Assembly: GCF_001642475.1 (NCBI RefSeq)
Contig: NW_019173945.1
Coordinates: forward strand, 248,001 to 312,000
Direction of reading: 5' to 3'
From: Fonsecaea monophora
Lineage: Eukaryota; Ascomycota; Eurotiomycetes; Chaetothyriales; Herpotrichiellaceae
DNA: 64,000 nt
Shown: in pieces, positions 10,434 through 21,184 of the stretch
Layout of the letters: each line of letters opens with the position of its first letter
Position numbering within the stretch: the first letter of the stretch is position 1
The notes under the pieces: model-generated
The model's input: only the letters and a program-made list of their open reading frames with translations
Databases searched by the model: none
What the model was told of the DNA's origin: nothing
Translations under genes and position numbers: made by a program

Positions 10434-12110
10434 ATGGTTGGCGTCCCAGGAAAAAGCAAAGGCTGCAGCACCTGTCGCAGGCGCAAAAAGGGTGTAAGTA
10501 CCGTACACAGTCGCGCCTTGTCAACTCCGCTCATCTTATTCCACTAGTGTGATCAGAAGCGTCCAGTTTGTGGTCAATGTGTCGCAAGTGGCAATGTCTG
10601 CGGTGGCTACGATCGCGAACGTACCTTTATTCTGCATCCCGCCAGCAAAAAGGTCGAACATGCCATCTTTGTCGCTCGTACTCGGCCCCCTATCGCTCCT
10701 CTTCCGGGCTCAGTCAACCGGGGAGCGGTCGAATCGCAGTGCAAGAGTCTATTTTGGGACCTATACATGCCCCAGGGAGATGCAGCATGCCGAGATGACT
10801 TTATAATCCGGTGTGGCCATCCCATGAATTGGACAGAAGTGTTCCAAAGTGTCTCAAAACATGATGTTTCCCTGGCAGATGCCTTTTCAGCTTTAAGCAT
10901 TTCAAGAGTCGGTCAGGGTCACAAAGATGTCCGCCTTGTTCATGAAAGTGCAAAGCTTTATGGGAAGGCGCTCAAAGAGCTCCAGCTCGCTCTCTTCGAC
11001 CCCGAACGGATGTATTCCGATCATATCCTCATGGCGTGTATGCTGTTAGGGCTTTACGAAGTCTTTGAGGGACCGGCATTCAATTCGCGCAGTTGGGTGT
11101 CACATGCCACGGGAGCGGCTCGACTGATTCAGCTTCGTGGTGCCAGGCGCCATCAGACTTGGAATTCTCATCACCCCTTTTTGGCCTCGAGAATTCCCAC
11201 AATCTATGCTGCGATTTTACAAAGAAAGGCCACGTACTTGGCTACTGAGGAATGGCGAACGATACCCTGGGAATTCCAGCACAGGACATATTTCGATCGG
11301 ATGGTAGACCTTGGTACCTTCATTCCAGGCATCCTGGAGAAGTTTGACATTCTTCAGGAGTACGATGTTGACACGACTGCTGAGCTTGCTGCCCTACTGG
11401 AGGAATGCAGCGAACTACAGAGAAAAATGAACAAATGGAGAGATGGCACAAAGAAGGGTGCATTGCCACGAATCGTCGAACATGATCCAGCTGAACAGTC
11501 AGCTTATCCCTTTGCCACAGACCTGTGGTTCGAAAACCACCTCTTCGTCCATGCACGTCTGGTCTATCATACATGTTCGCTGGCCTTGAGCCAAGTGGGC
11601 AACGAGATTTTGCAGTCGCTCTATCTTAGAGATCAAAAAAGACTGAAAACTATGGATGCACCATTTGAGGAGCTATTCGACGCGGATGGTCAAGCGGCCA
11701 ACGTCTGCCGGTGTGTTACCTATTGCCTGCAACCTGAAATGGGAGCTTGGGGCGCCAACATTATCAATTTCCCAGCAAATCTAGCTCTTGCGTACTATCA
11801 GAAGACGGGTAACACAGCGGCTATCAACTGGCTTGAAAAGGCTTTTCAAAGCACAAAATCGAGAGGACTTCACGTGGAGAATGTCTTCGATGTGATTCTG
11901 CCTAGTCTTCGAGATCGAGACGATCAAATGCAATTTTTGAAACGAGAATCCAGTACTGAATCGTCGGATAGCAGCGAGGACTCGCCAGCTTCGAATCCTA
12001 GTGTTGTGAGTCACACACTCTCTCAACACAGTCTATCGAGCAATGCGACGACTATTTTCGTCTATGAAGATCCCGCCAAAGACTATGATACCGGCTACGA
12101 ACCCGATTGA
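10434..12110 (+). CDS. Zn2Cys6 transcription factor (fungal_trans_2/DUF3468 type)
   Basis: Sequence-specific nuclear regulator. Exon 1 (10434..10493) encodes GCSTCRRRKKG, and exon 2 (10548..12110) begins with CDQKRPVCGQCVASGNVC. Splicing the 54-base GTAAGT...CTAG intron assembles the complete C6 cluster Cx2Cx6Cx5Cx2Cx6C. The product is 540 residues. The remainder carries the mid-homology of the fungal_trans_2 group (HILMACMLLGLYEVFEG then HATGAARLIQLRGARR near residue 195). The acidic/serine-rich C-terminus (SSTESSDSSEDSPASNPS) could serve activation. Splitting of the zinc cluster by an intron is common in this class. The target is unknown; a monocarboxylate-type transporter, FAD monooxygenase and oxidosqualene cyclase lie 2-8 kb downstream and are candidate targets by proximity only. 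Confidence 0.92.
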
Positions 12111-13309
12111 GAATCGGCAACAGCACGGCTGTGGCATCATGATGAGAAACACGAGCCACGAGATTCCTTTGGACGCTGTTGGGTCTATCAAGATACAAGG
12201 AAGAAAATTCATAATCTTCCACAAGCCAGAGCCTGAGATCGCCCTTGGCTGCACCAGCGCAAGAGAATACCGTCAGTGGTGTGCTTACAAGCCGATGTAT
12301 TTACGAGCAAAAAGAACAAAGGTTTTCAGACTAGTTGTTTCTCATTCCTGCTCAGGTCACCCATCCCGAACAACTACAGCTAAAGACGGCGCCACCACAG
12401 ACTTTTCGAAACCTCATTCCGAAGGAATCATGTCTACATTAGAGATCCTCATGAGAAGCTCATCCTCTGTCAAACCATGCCTCAGTGAACGCGCTGGGGT
12501 TTCGGGCGACCACGAAAGCTTTGTCAAACGAAAAGTTCCAACCCTTAGCATCCTCATACCGACAGCAGGTAAGGTCCGGAAAGTGTCCCAGATATTTTCT
12601 CCGGTCCAAGTGAGGGAATCCGCAGAGGTCCGGCGATGTCCTCAGGAGTTGAGGTCTTTTCCCTCAGAGAGGCTAGCGGAAGCGCATCATCGACCAAGAC
12701 GTCAAGGAATTTATCTAGGAAGGAGCGATCCCCTGCCGCCAACTTCCCAACTGGTAACTTGGTAGGATACTGAGACCTCCTAGAGCTCCGGTGCATTTAA
12801 TCCAAGCCAGTCACGCCTCGCTTAAGGACTGCCTCGGCGCAAGTTATTCCAAATTATGGTATTGGCAAAATGCGTCAGAGCAAGTGTGCTGTTCGATCCA
12901 GATATAGTGGTCGTGACTAATAACCCCCGCGATTGGCCTCAGATTCCGATAGTCTTCAGCGTATCAAGGTCGACGATTATGCCCAGTCTCTTAGTGGCCC
13001 GGTTGGATGGTTGCATATGCTTGTGGCTCGACTTTGACTGAAACGGAGGCGCTCTGGTGAGGTGCGACTGGATTTTGTACTACACGCGGCGCCTCTCCTT
13101 ACAGCTCAAAAATCCAATTTTCACCAAGTAACCAACAGGGGAATAGGAGTTTAATCACCTAAGAGTGCGACATTTTCCCGTGGCTGATGTGCTAAAGGCC
13201 TTGTTCTAGAAGATGAAGGCGAATGAATATTATCTTCACAGCAGACACAAAAAGCACAACCAGGCAAAATGACAAAAAAACAACAATACAAAAAGTATAG
13301 ATAAATGTT
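12111..13309. other. Intergenic region, no supported gene
   Basis: An open frame of 240 codons (12043..12765) crosses the end of the regulator gene, but its translation shows no domain and no codon signature I can trust. The last 100 bases (about 13210-13309) are A-rich on the plus strand. They give T5 and T7 runs on the minus strand, which act as RNA polymerase III terminators for the tRNA gene that follows. Confidence 0.5.
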
Positions 13310-13449
13310 TTCCGCATCGGGGAATTGAACCCCGGGCTCTGCAAGGGGTTAGGAATTTGTGTATAGTAGATATCATACTTGGATCGACTTACGCCGGGTA
13401 TGATGGTTTTCACTGAAAACCGGCTATGTTACCATTACACCAATGCGGA
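13310..13449 (-). tRNA. tRNA-Glu(UUC) with a canonical intron plus a spliceosomal-like insertion
   Basis: Reading the minus strand, the acceptor halves TCCGCAT (from 13449) and ATGCGGA (ending 13311) pair perfectly. Box A (TGGTGTAATGG) and box B (GGTTCAATTCC) are present. The D stem GTGT/ACAT, anticodon stem GCCGG/CCGGC and T stem CGGGG/CCCCG all form. The loop is TTTTCAC once a 15-nt intron (13399-13413) is removed from the canonical position after base 37. That intron contains TGAAAA, which can pair with the anticodon loop as in other eukaryotic tRNA introns. A second insertion, 13339-13392 (54 nt), sits in the variable region and starts GTAAGT, contains CTAAC and ends TTGCAG. Removing it leaves AGCC, the 4-nt variable loop usual for tRNA-Glu. 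T-runs downstream fit Pol III termination. Confidence 0.85.
13339..13392 (-). other. Spliceosomal-type intron-like insertion in the tRNA-Glu variable region
   Basis: This 54-nt segment has a consensus donor GTAAGT, a branch-site-like CTAAC 11 bases before the end and a CAG acceptor. It matches the size and signals of the mRNA introns seen elsewhere in this window. It interrupts the gene exactly between the anticodon stem and the 4-nt variable loop. I see no bulge-helix-bulge at its borders, although I could not fold it computationally. Confidence 0.75.
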
Positions 13450-14006
13450 GGGTGGTTGTTGGAAGGATTTGAGCTGGAATATTATATATCCTCCAAAATT
13501 TGTTTGTGGGTGGCTCACAAAAGGTGGGGCAATGAGCGGGGCCGGCACACGGCGAGGCTGTGCGTGGAGGGCGCGGGTGACTTGACACGATTACGAGTAC
13601 GACGGTCAAACAAACAACTCTCTTGTGCTCAAAACTGTGTATTCTCTCGACATGTTTCCTTTTTCTCGATCCTGGAATTAGGACAGAATCAATGGATATA
13701 TAAAACCCAGACCAGATATTCTGGATGATGCACTACACTAGATGCAAGCCACCTTTCAAGTTCCGAATATACAAGGGAGGCAGCTTTGCGGGACACACGT
13801 TTTGTCCATCGTTCTATAAATGAGTCTCGTATGGAAAAAATGATGTCAACTACGCTCAAATTTGTCCTGTGAAACGGCCACAGTATCAATTCAGCTAATC
13901 CCGACGCTTTGGCTTCCTCTTTCCTTTGTGTACTGCTACTTTTGCAACGAAAGAGCCAAGGGTCGATTTGGCCTAGGCGAATTAGTCAGTGGTGAACGGT
14001 CAATGG
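13450..14006. other. Intergenic sequence
   Basis: It contains the upstream flank of the minus-strand tRNA and the 3' flank of the minus-strand transporter gene. Nothing else is recognised. Confidence 0.5.
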
Positions 14007-15523
14007 TCAAGGTCGCTGGCGCAATCGCAGTTTCTGAACGTCCAAATACCCGACGGCGATACTGACGGCGCTCGCGAGCATGCACGAGCCCGTGAAGAGG
14101 ACGAGCACCTCGTACTTGCCGATGGCGTAGCGGCCCACGTTGATGCGGTCGAATAGCAACATATTGGCGCTGATGGGTCCGGCCAGGACGTTGCCGATGC
14201 CCTTGCCAAAGTTGAACAGGCCGAAGACGGCAAAGGCCGAGGTGACGTCGGTGGTGACGCCCATGCCCATGCGGGCCCACAGGGCCGTGTAGCCCGCGCC
14301 GAAGAAGCCGTACACCAGGGCGAAGGCGCACAGCATGGCGAAGTTGCGCGCCAGGCCCCACAGCGCGAACACCGCCGCCGCGGGGATCAGCGTCGACGCA
14401 AATGACAGTGCCATCACCGGCAGGCGTCGGTCAGAGAGGTAGCCGAAGCTGAATTGGCCGAGCACCTGCGACACGCACATGATGGCCAGCAGGAGGGAGC
14501 CTTGTCGCGAGCTGAGGCCCAGCGTCGACGCGTACGACGGGATGTACAGCGACGGGAAGAAGTAGCCGAGGCCCTGCATCAGGTTGGACGCCGTGTAGAT
14601 CCAGAAGAGCGGCGTCTTGAGGAAAGCCCAATTGGTCCGCGGCGAAATACTTTGCGCCGAGGCCGGGAGCCGGCCCTTCAGCAGGGGTATCAACGGTCCA
14701 GTGAGCACGACCAGTCCTATCGCCACGGCTCGCAACGTCGTCGGATACCCGTACTTGTTAAGCATGACCTCGAGGGACAGGGGCATGACGATGCCCGAGA
14801 ACCCTGACGCGCTGCACAGAAATCCGTACGCCATGCCCCTCCGCGTGATCCAGTACTCGTTCACCATGCTGATGATGGGGTAGTAAAAGATGATGAACCC
14901 GAACCCGTACATGACGCCCTGGGTGAAGATGAGACTGCCGACGGTGCGGGCGAAGGATCCGCAGAGGATGCCGAGGATACACAACGTCCCTGTTTCTGCA
15001 ATGTCAGCACCGAACAGTTACTTCTCGTTTGTAGAGGGGTTTCCATACATCCGAACCATATCATCTGGCCGCGGTATTTTGCGTATCGCTTCAGTACCGG
15101 GATGATCAACGGCGCACCCATGTAGGACATGCCAGAGGCGATGGTCCCGATGACCGAGATGTACCGCTGGTGGACGAAATCGGGGAGGTGAGAGTAGTAG
15201 TTCTGGAAGACGCCAAAGGATAGTGGGAAGCCTGCTCCAAGTCAGCGGATAAATTTGTTGTTGTTTATGATATTTTATGCATATATCCATAGTTATATAG
15301 GAAGGTATTTCTTTCTCTTTCTTCACAACTTACCCCAGAGCAGCGCCTCAAAGACGAATGCAGCGAGGAGCAGTTTCCACGCCGCCCAACCCCCGTCGAC
15401 GGGGTTCAGTGAGGCCTCATTATTGGGCCCTGCGTCACCCTCTTCAGCCCTTTCCATGTGCTCTCCATCTCGATCTCGAGGTGTCGTTTGAGAAGTCGAG
15501 CCTAACTCGACACTGGTGTCCAT
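14007..15523 (-). CDS. MFS transporter, monocarboxylate permease-like (MCH/MCT family)
   Basis: Plasma-membrane major facilitator, probably for a small carboxylate or a pathway metabolite. Exons on the minus strand are 15523..15334, 15231..15049 and 14989..14007 (introns 102 and 59 bases), giving 451 residues with about 12 hydrophobic segments. The cytoplasmic N-terminus is acidic and ends in NPVDGGWAAWKLL, the DGGWGW-type signature before TM1 that marks this subfamily. Other landmarks are FPLSFGVFQNYY, QMIWFGWTLCILGILCGSFA (created by the second splice) and GYLSDRRLPV in the central loop. The ATG at 15523 is preferred over further in-frame starts upstream because the family begins near there. 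It is divergent from the FAD monooxygenase at 16395, with which it may share a promoter and a substrate. Confidence 0.9.
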
Positions 15524-16394
15524 AATGGATATAATCAAATTCCGTGCTTGGTCGTTATCTATGCCGAAAGGGAAACTTTCATTGGGAGTTGAGGGGCGTG
15601 ATGAAGTCGCTGGAGAGTGTTGTGATTGTACAGTAACGAGACAAGGGAATCGTAATCGGCGCGGTCTGTATAATTGCGGGTGTATGAGCCATGTCGAACG
15701 TTGTATATCGATATCAGAGTATTGTCGTTGATATGGCATGGCCATGGCAGCCTCGGAGAAATGGGGATTTGCATCCAGAATATACAAAAGCGAACTAAAG
15801 CCGAGGCTGCTTGATGAGTTTTATGTACCAAACTATTCTACTCGGCGAGTCGGTATATCTTAATACAAGGAATGTACATGCCAATAATGGGATCGATCAG
15901 TGCCTGAACTCTGTCGTCACTTGTCATCGCTTGGACGTCGGAGGTTAATTAATGCTTGACCATTCTAATAGAACTTTATGGACGACAGGGCGTCCTTTCT
16001 TACTTAGGAACCTATCTGCCCGCAATGTTTAGCCATAGGTTGCTTTACCATGATGCCATATCTGTCGCGTCTACACAAAATTGGCCGTGACTATCGCAGG
16101 TCAAAAGCCGAGTCGAATATTCCCTCGATACCACCCGCGGTGCATCACCCCGATTGGCGGTTTGTCGCGCAGATAAACCGTCGCATCACAAAACTCGTGG
16201 TGCGATCTCATCCCGCAAGCACGTCATGCAGAAACGAGTTAGGAGGGATATCCCAACAGACATGCTGCGCGACTACAGCCGAGTCGATCTGATGGGTTCA
16301 GATAAGAAAGCAAATGACTGTCCCATGAAAACCGAGGAGACGACATTTCTCTCATCGATAAATCGCGACAGGAACCACAGCACCGCCGAGAGAG
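15524..16394. promoter_or_regulatory. Divergent promoter region, transporter / FAD monooxygenase
   Basis: This 870-base region lies between two divergent starts. Open frames extend from both genes into it but look like leader sequence. No specific operator is assigned. Confidence 0.4.
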
Positions 16395-18267
16395 ATGGTG
16401 GCTCAGAAACTACCTCCAGACGAACCAAACAAGCTCCGCGTCGCCATCTGCGGCGGCGGCCCGGCCGGCTTGGGTGCAGCCATCGCTCTCTCGGCGCTTC
16501 CGAATGTCGAGGTGGCCATCTATGAGCAGGCCAGGGAATTGAGGGAGATCGGCGCGGGCATTCGCATCGGGTATAACTGCTGGAGAGTGCTGGAGCTGAT
16601 GGGGGCTGCTCAGGACGTCAAGGGACACATGAAAACGACGGTCTTGCATCGGTATGTCTGTCGAATGCCTCTACTGAGTGCATCAAACCATCGTTTGTCT
16701 TTGGGATGGTGGCGGTTGCTGACTTTTCCTTGTATCGCTATGCTATCAGCAACGGCTTGAACGGACAAATCATCGATACGAGAACGTCGTCTATGCCGGT
16801 CAAGTACAGAGCGCGTCGGGTGAGGAGGACCAGGCTCCAATCCGCCCTGATCAAGCAGGTCGCTCCGGGCGTTATCAGGCTCAACAAGAGGCTGGTCGCG
16901 TTGAAGAATCTGCCTCAAGGAGGCATATCGCTCCGGTTTGAAGATGGCTTCGAGACGACCGCCGACCTCGTCGTGGGAGCTGACGGCATCCGCTCGGTGA
17001 GAGCCCCGTCTCCCTCTGTCGAACATACACACGGGGATGCCGCTTGACTAACTCCTGAGACGACGCTAGGTCGTGAGAGACAGTATCTTTCCTGATCACC
17101 GGATAAAATTCACAGGTATGCTCTCGGAGTTCTTCTGGGAATATTATCCCTAGCCTGTTGTCATGATCCAAAAAAACAGGAATTCATGCATTTGGCCACA
17201 GGAACGACCATCTGGCGAACCCTCATCCCCATCACCACCGTCGCCCACCAACCTGACCTCAATTCCGGCACGTCCTGGTGGTACGGGCCCGCCGGCCACG
17301 TCTACCTCTCCCCCGTGGACGACGCGTCAGAGCTCGCGGAGAGTGAACGCATGTTTGAAATCTCGTGCCGAAACCTCGTCGACCCGGAGACTGCTGTTGG
17401 GGCAAAGACCAAGAGGTTCAGCTGGGGCATTCCAGCCACAAACGAGAGAGTCCAGTCTCATTTCACGGTGCGTGTTTTTTCCTCGTGCTCTTCATGTCAA
17501 AAAAGGGGGTAAAAAGCATCAGACTAATATGGGGTTGTATGGTGTATACCTTTTAGGAATATGACCCGCGAGTGAGAGACGTCCTCGCCCTCGTGCCCGA
17601 AGGCCAGTGGAAGGAGTTCTCGGCCTTTGCCGGTCCCAGGCTCGAGAAGCTCACGGCGTGGGACAAGGTCGTGCTTTTGGGGGACGCGAGCCATCCTCTA
17701 TCAGGTACGCGAATCATTCCATCCATATCCCTTATGCGGAACCATAATATAAGCCGCGTTCTCACTCACTTTACTAACTCACCCCTTTTCCTCCCTGCTC
17801 AGGCGCCTTCGGCTCCGGCGCGGCCTTTGCCCTCGAAGACGGCTGGATCCTCGCCCGCGCCATCGATTATACCCGCGGCGCCCCCAAGGGGCTCGCGCAA
17901 GCCCTTGCCATCTTCGACGCCATCAGGTCTCCCTACTATCTCAGAATGTATGTGCCCCTCGCTTCTTTCGCCTTTACGCCCTTCCCCGTGTAAGATATAG
18001 ACCATGGACCATGGCACCCCTCCCTGGTGTCTACCTACTGGTTGTCTACTAAAGAGTGTATGGTATGGTTCTTTTAGGTATCGATATCTCGACGACCAAA
18101 AGAAAAAAGCCACAGAGGCGCTGACCAACGCCGCGGACAAGTCGTTCGAATCGATCCTCGAGATCAAGATGGCTTCCTTCGGCAGCGAGGAGGCCTTGCC
18201 GTGGATATACCACAACGACATTGAGGAGGTGTGGGAAAGGTATCTTGAAGGTCGAGGTGGCGATTAG
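16395..18267 (+). CDS. FAD-dependent monooxygenase, salicylate hydroxylase-like
   Basis: Probable NAD(P)H-dependent aromatic-ring or related hydroxylase of flavoprotein group A. Seven exons can be joined in frame: 16395..16651, 16750..16996, 17070..17115, 17202..17467, 17557..17704, 17803..17947 and 18078..18267, giving 432 residues, the usual length. The Rossmann motif is CGGGPAGLGAAIALS near residue 20. The DG motif VVGADGIRSVV is restored at the exon 2/3 splice. The GD motif LLGDASHPLSGAFGSGAAFALED spans exons 5 and 6 and contacts the FAD ribityl chain. The short 46-base third exon and the acceptor at 17201 are supported by KFTGTTIWRTL. The gene is divergent from a carboxylate-type transporter and convergent with an oxidosqualene cyclase, whose stop is 193 bases away. 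The substrate is not predictable. Confidence 0.92.
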
Positions 18268-18459
18268 TAACAAGAAGAAAGAAAGAACTTCTCCGTAGGT
18301 GTATCTTCGTGCTTGATCGGTTAGTCAGTGATTATATAGAGACCAAGCGGAGAGCGTTTGAATGTTTTATCAAGGCTTCTTCGTAGGATTTGATCGTCAA
18401 TGTGATTTCTTTGGTGCTGTATTCCCACCAGCTGTACAGACCACTGTGCGACTCTCGGC

Positions 18460-20753
18460 TCAAAGGATCTCCTCGTCGCCCCATCTCGCTATATACATGC
18501 CCATCGCCTTGACAGGGAAGTAAAATTTGTAATTCGGGTACGTGATCATGCAACTGCAATTGAACACTCCTTCGATGGCCTCTTGCAGCCATTCCCCGTT
18601 CCTCTGCTGTCTGCCCATGATCATCTTGATCGCCCGTCTGAGCGGCTCTTGGTCGGGGTATCCAGCATACATCAGCGCAATGATGGCCCAACAGGTCTGC
18701 ACAACCTGTGATTGATCATGGTCAACCCACACCTTCAGCTCCGAGGCGCGATAGCTCTCGCCCCAGCCTCCGTCGGCCATTTGATGCGAAATGAGAAATT
18801 CGCATGCTTTCTTGACCTGTGGTGAGTTGGCATATGACTCGCCCACCGAGGCCAAGGATTCAAGGGCAAACATCGCCCCATAGGTGAAGCAAATCCCCCA
18901 ACTGCCGTACCACGATCCGTCCTCCCTCTGAGCCCGGCGGATGTACTGCAATGCTGATTCCTTGATTTGTTTGATCTCGTCTGTACGATAGTCCGGATAG
19001 AACTTCTGAAACAACGACAAGACTGTGACCACGGCGGTGGTACATTCGGGGTAGTCGTACTCTACCATGATGCGCCCAAATACTTCGGCTGCATTGAGCA
19101 ATTCGAGGTATTCAGAGCCGCGTTGGCACTCGTAGCTGGAAAAGCCTCCGGTATGCTTATTCTGCATGGTCAAAAGCACGTCGACTGCGTCACAAATGCG
19201 CGACTTGTCAAGTAGCGGTTTGTAGCCGTGGCCATTCTGGAGAAGAAGAACGACACGGAGTGCCTCACTTGTGCAGTCAGAGACAGTGTAGCCTTGCAGC
19301 TTGGTACTGAATGGCCATGCACCCTTGCGTGACTGACGGTAGCAGACTTCCCGGTCGGGCACTTCGTCCCGGATCTGTTCCGACTCCAAATAGTGCAGTG
19401 CATTGGTGAGCATTGGCTTCCACTTCGGCGAGTTCGCCAAGCCAGCTTCAACGCAGGCTTGAATGGTGAATGATGTGTCCCAGACTTGAACGCCGTTGGT
19501 CCCGTTGACGAGCATTCCTTCTTTATTAACCCAGAGATATTCCTCGAGGCGGTAGAGGTGTCTCTTGAATGAATAGCTGTCAGGTCCTTCTTTGATGAAG
19601 CAGCAGATAGTGTTCATTGGGGCGTTGACGGGAGCCAGGTCTGCATAGTCCGTATTGTGGTCTTCATACTGGACCAGTCGCCAGACCCAAGCTTCGGCCT
19701 TGTCGACGATCGAGTTTGCACGAAGAAGAGGAATCCAGATCCACACCAAGAGCCAGTTTATCAGATTCAACAGCCAGGATTTCGGATGATAGTTGTCTTC
19801 AACGGCAATCGAGTTACGGTGTGAGCCGAAATCGATCGAGTCGTAGGGTTGCACGAACAGCTCCTGTCGCAGAGATCGAATGAGATCATTCTCAGGAAAC
19901 GTGAATTTCTTGGACCAGATGTAGGACATGGGGAGGAACACCTGGCGCATGTGAATCCACCACCGCCACGGTGCAATCGGAACCCAGTCAGGCACAAGCC
20001 ATAGTTCGGGAGGAACTGGATTGACAATATCCCAGCGGGTAATCCCCAAAACACTAAGCCAGAATTTAGCCCAGTGAGGACCATGGGTTGCTCCACCCAT
20101 CGAATGTAGTTTTCCTCTGGCTGTGATCATTCTTGGGTCTTCCGTGCTGGCTCCCAGTATTCGCAGGATGGTGTAGTTCATGGCTGTGCCGAAGACTGAG
20201 CTGTGACCTTCAACGTGCAGACCCCACCCGCCGTCCTCATTTTGTCTTGCGAAGAGGTAGTTCCTCATTTCGATCTTGTATTCCAACGGGATGGGCGTTC
20301 CTGTCACGTACCAGCAGATCACGATGCCCGGGATCAAAAAAAGGGGTCCACCATATTCGCAAGCCCAGTTGCCTGGAGGGAGCTGCAATTGTGAATAGAA
20401 GCTCAAGCAATTGTCGATCGATTCAGACGGTTTCGAGGCAGCAGGGAGTTCAGGGAGGTCCTTAGTTTGTCAGTGCAGGTTCGAACCATTGTGGAAATCA
20501 GACCTACTGTAGGTAATCCTAGATAATACTTGTCTGCGGTCGATTGTGGCCATTTAGCAACTTCTTGATCGGTTCTGAGGTAGTGCCAGGTTTGTCGACC
20601 GGATTCATCAAGCATTCGCCATCTGGATCGATCTATTTGGTCGTCACTCGAGGTGAGGACGTGTCCGTTGATGTGACCATTGGCGGTCCCGTTTGCATGG
20701 CCATTGGCGTCGCGGCGCGTTGGCTTCTGCGACGACTGTCGGGTCTGCACCAT
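18460..20753 (-). CDS. Oxidosqualene cyclase (lanosterol synthase family)
   Basis: Cyclises 2,3-oxidosqualene to lanosterol or a related triterpene at the ER/lipid-droplet membrane. Two exons, 20753..20508 and 20460..18460, flank a 47-base GTAGGT...AAG intron that joins GLPT to DLPELP; the product is 748 residues, full length. The catalytic acid motif is VSDCTSE near residue 477. QW repeats are visible as QNEDGGWG, QREDGSWYGSWG, QMADGGWGESY and QQRNGEW, with KGAWPFST before the acid motif. The C-terminal YPNYKFYFPVKAMGMY is characteristic of lanosterol synthases. It could be the single sterol-pathway Erg7 or a specialised paralogue. The neighbours (FAD monooxygenase, MFS transporter, regulator) hint at the latter, while the adjacent housekeeping genes SPO11 and UBC7 hint at the former. 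Confidence 0.95.
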
Positions 20754-21184
20754 CTTCAATGGTGGTGTTCAAAACGCCTTGAACATGGTACAAACAGATT
20801 GAACCTGCTTACCGTGAACGATGACGGACGAAAGACAGTAGACCCTCAACAAGGGTCACCGCCTGGGGCACTCGGTACACCGACCAAAAAATTGGGGGAA
20901 AATGATAGAATGAGGCCACTCGGAGAATCAACTAGCGATGCAGGAACTGTGCTGCGGGGATTGGCTGGCAGGGTCACCACATTGAGCACTGAAGGACAGG
21001 AATGAGCCAAGGATTCCGGCACCGCAGCCCGATTCCATCTCCCACATGTTTGCAGTCTCCATACTTGTGCTGCGCCAATCCACTAACACCACTCCGAGAT
21101 TCTAGGGTCCCCCCTGCACGACTCAGCCTTGGGTCTCGAGTAGCCCACACGGATGTCTCTTCCTGACAGCCTGTACCTGTACTC
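20754..21184. promoter_or_regulatory. Divergent promoter region, oxidosqualene cyclase / SPO11
   Basis: About 430 bases lie between the two starts. No sterol-regulatory element could be assigned with confidence, and no gene is seen. Confidence 0.4.

Noticed and set aside
12043..12765. 240-codon open frame overlapping the end of the Zn2Cys6 regulator
   Set aside because: It overlaps a solid coding exon, has no recognisable domain and no promoter separation; it is most likely chance.
13310..13449. tRNA-Glu with one single long intron
   Set aside because: If everything between base 37 and the T arm were a single intron, the 3' anticodon stem would be TGCAG, which cannot pair with GCCGG. Only removal of two segments gives a proper stem and variable loop.
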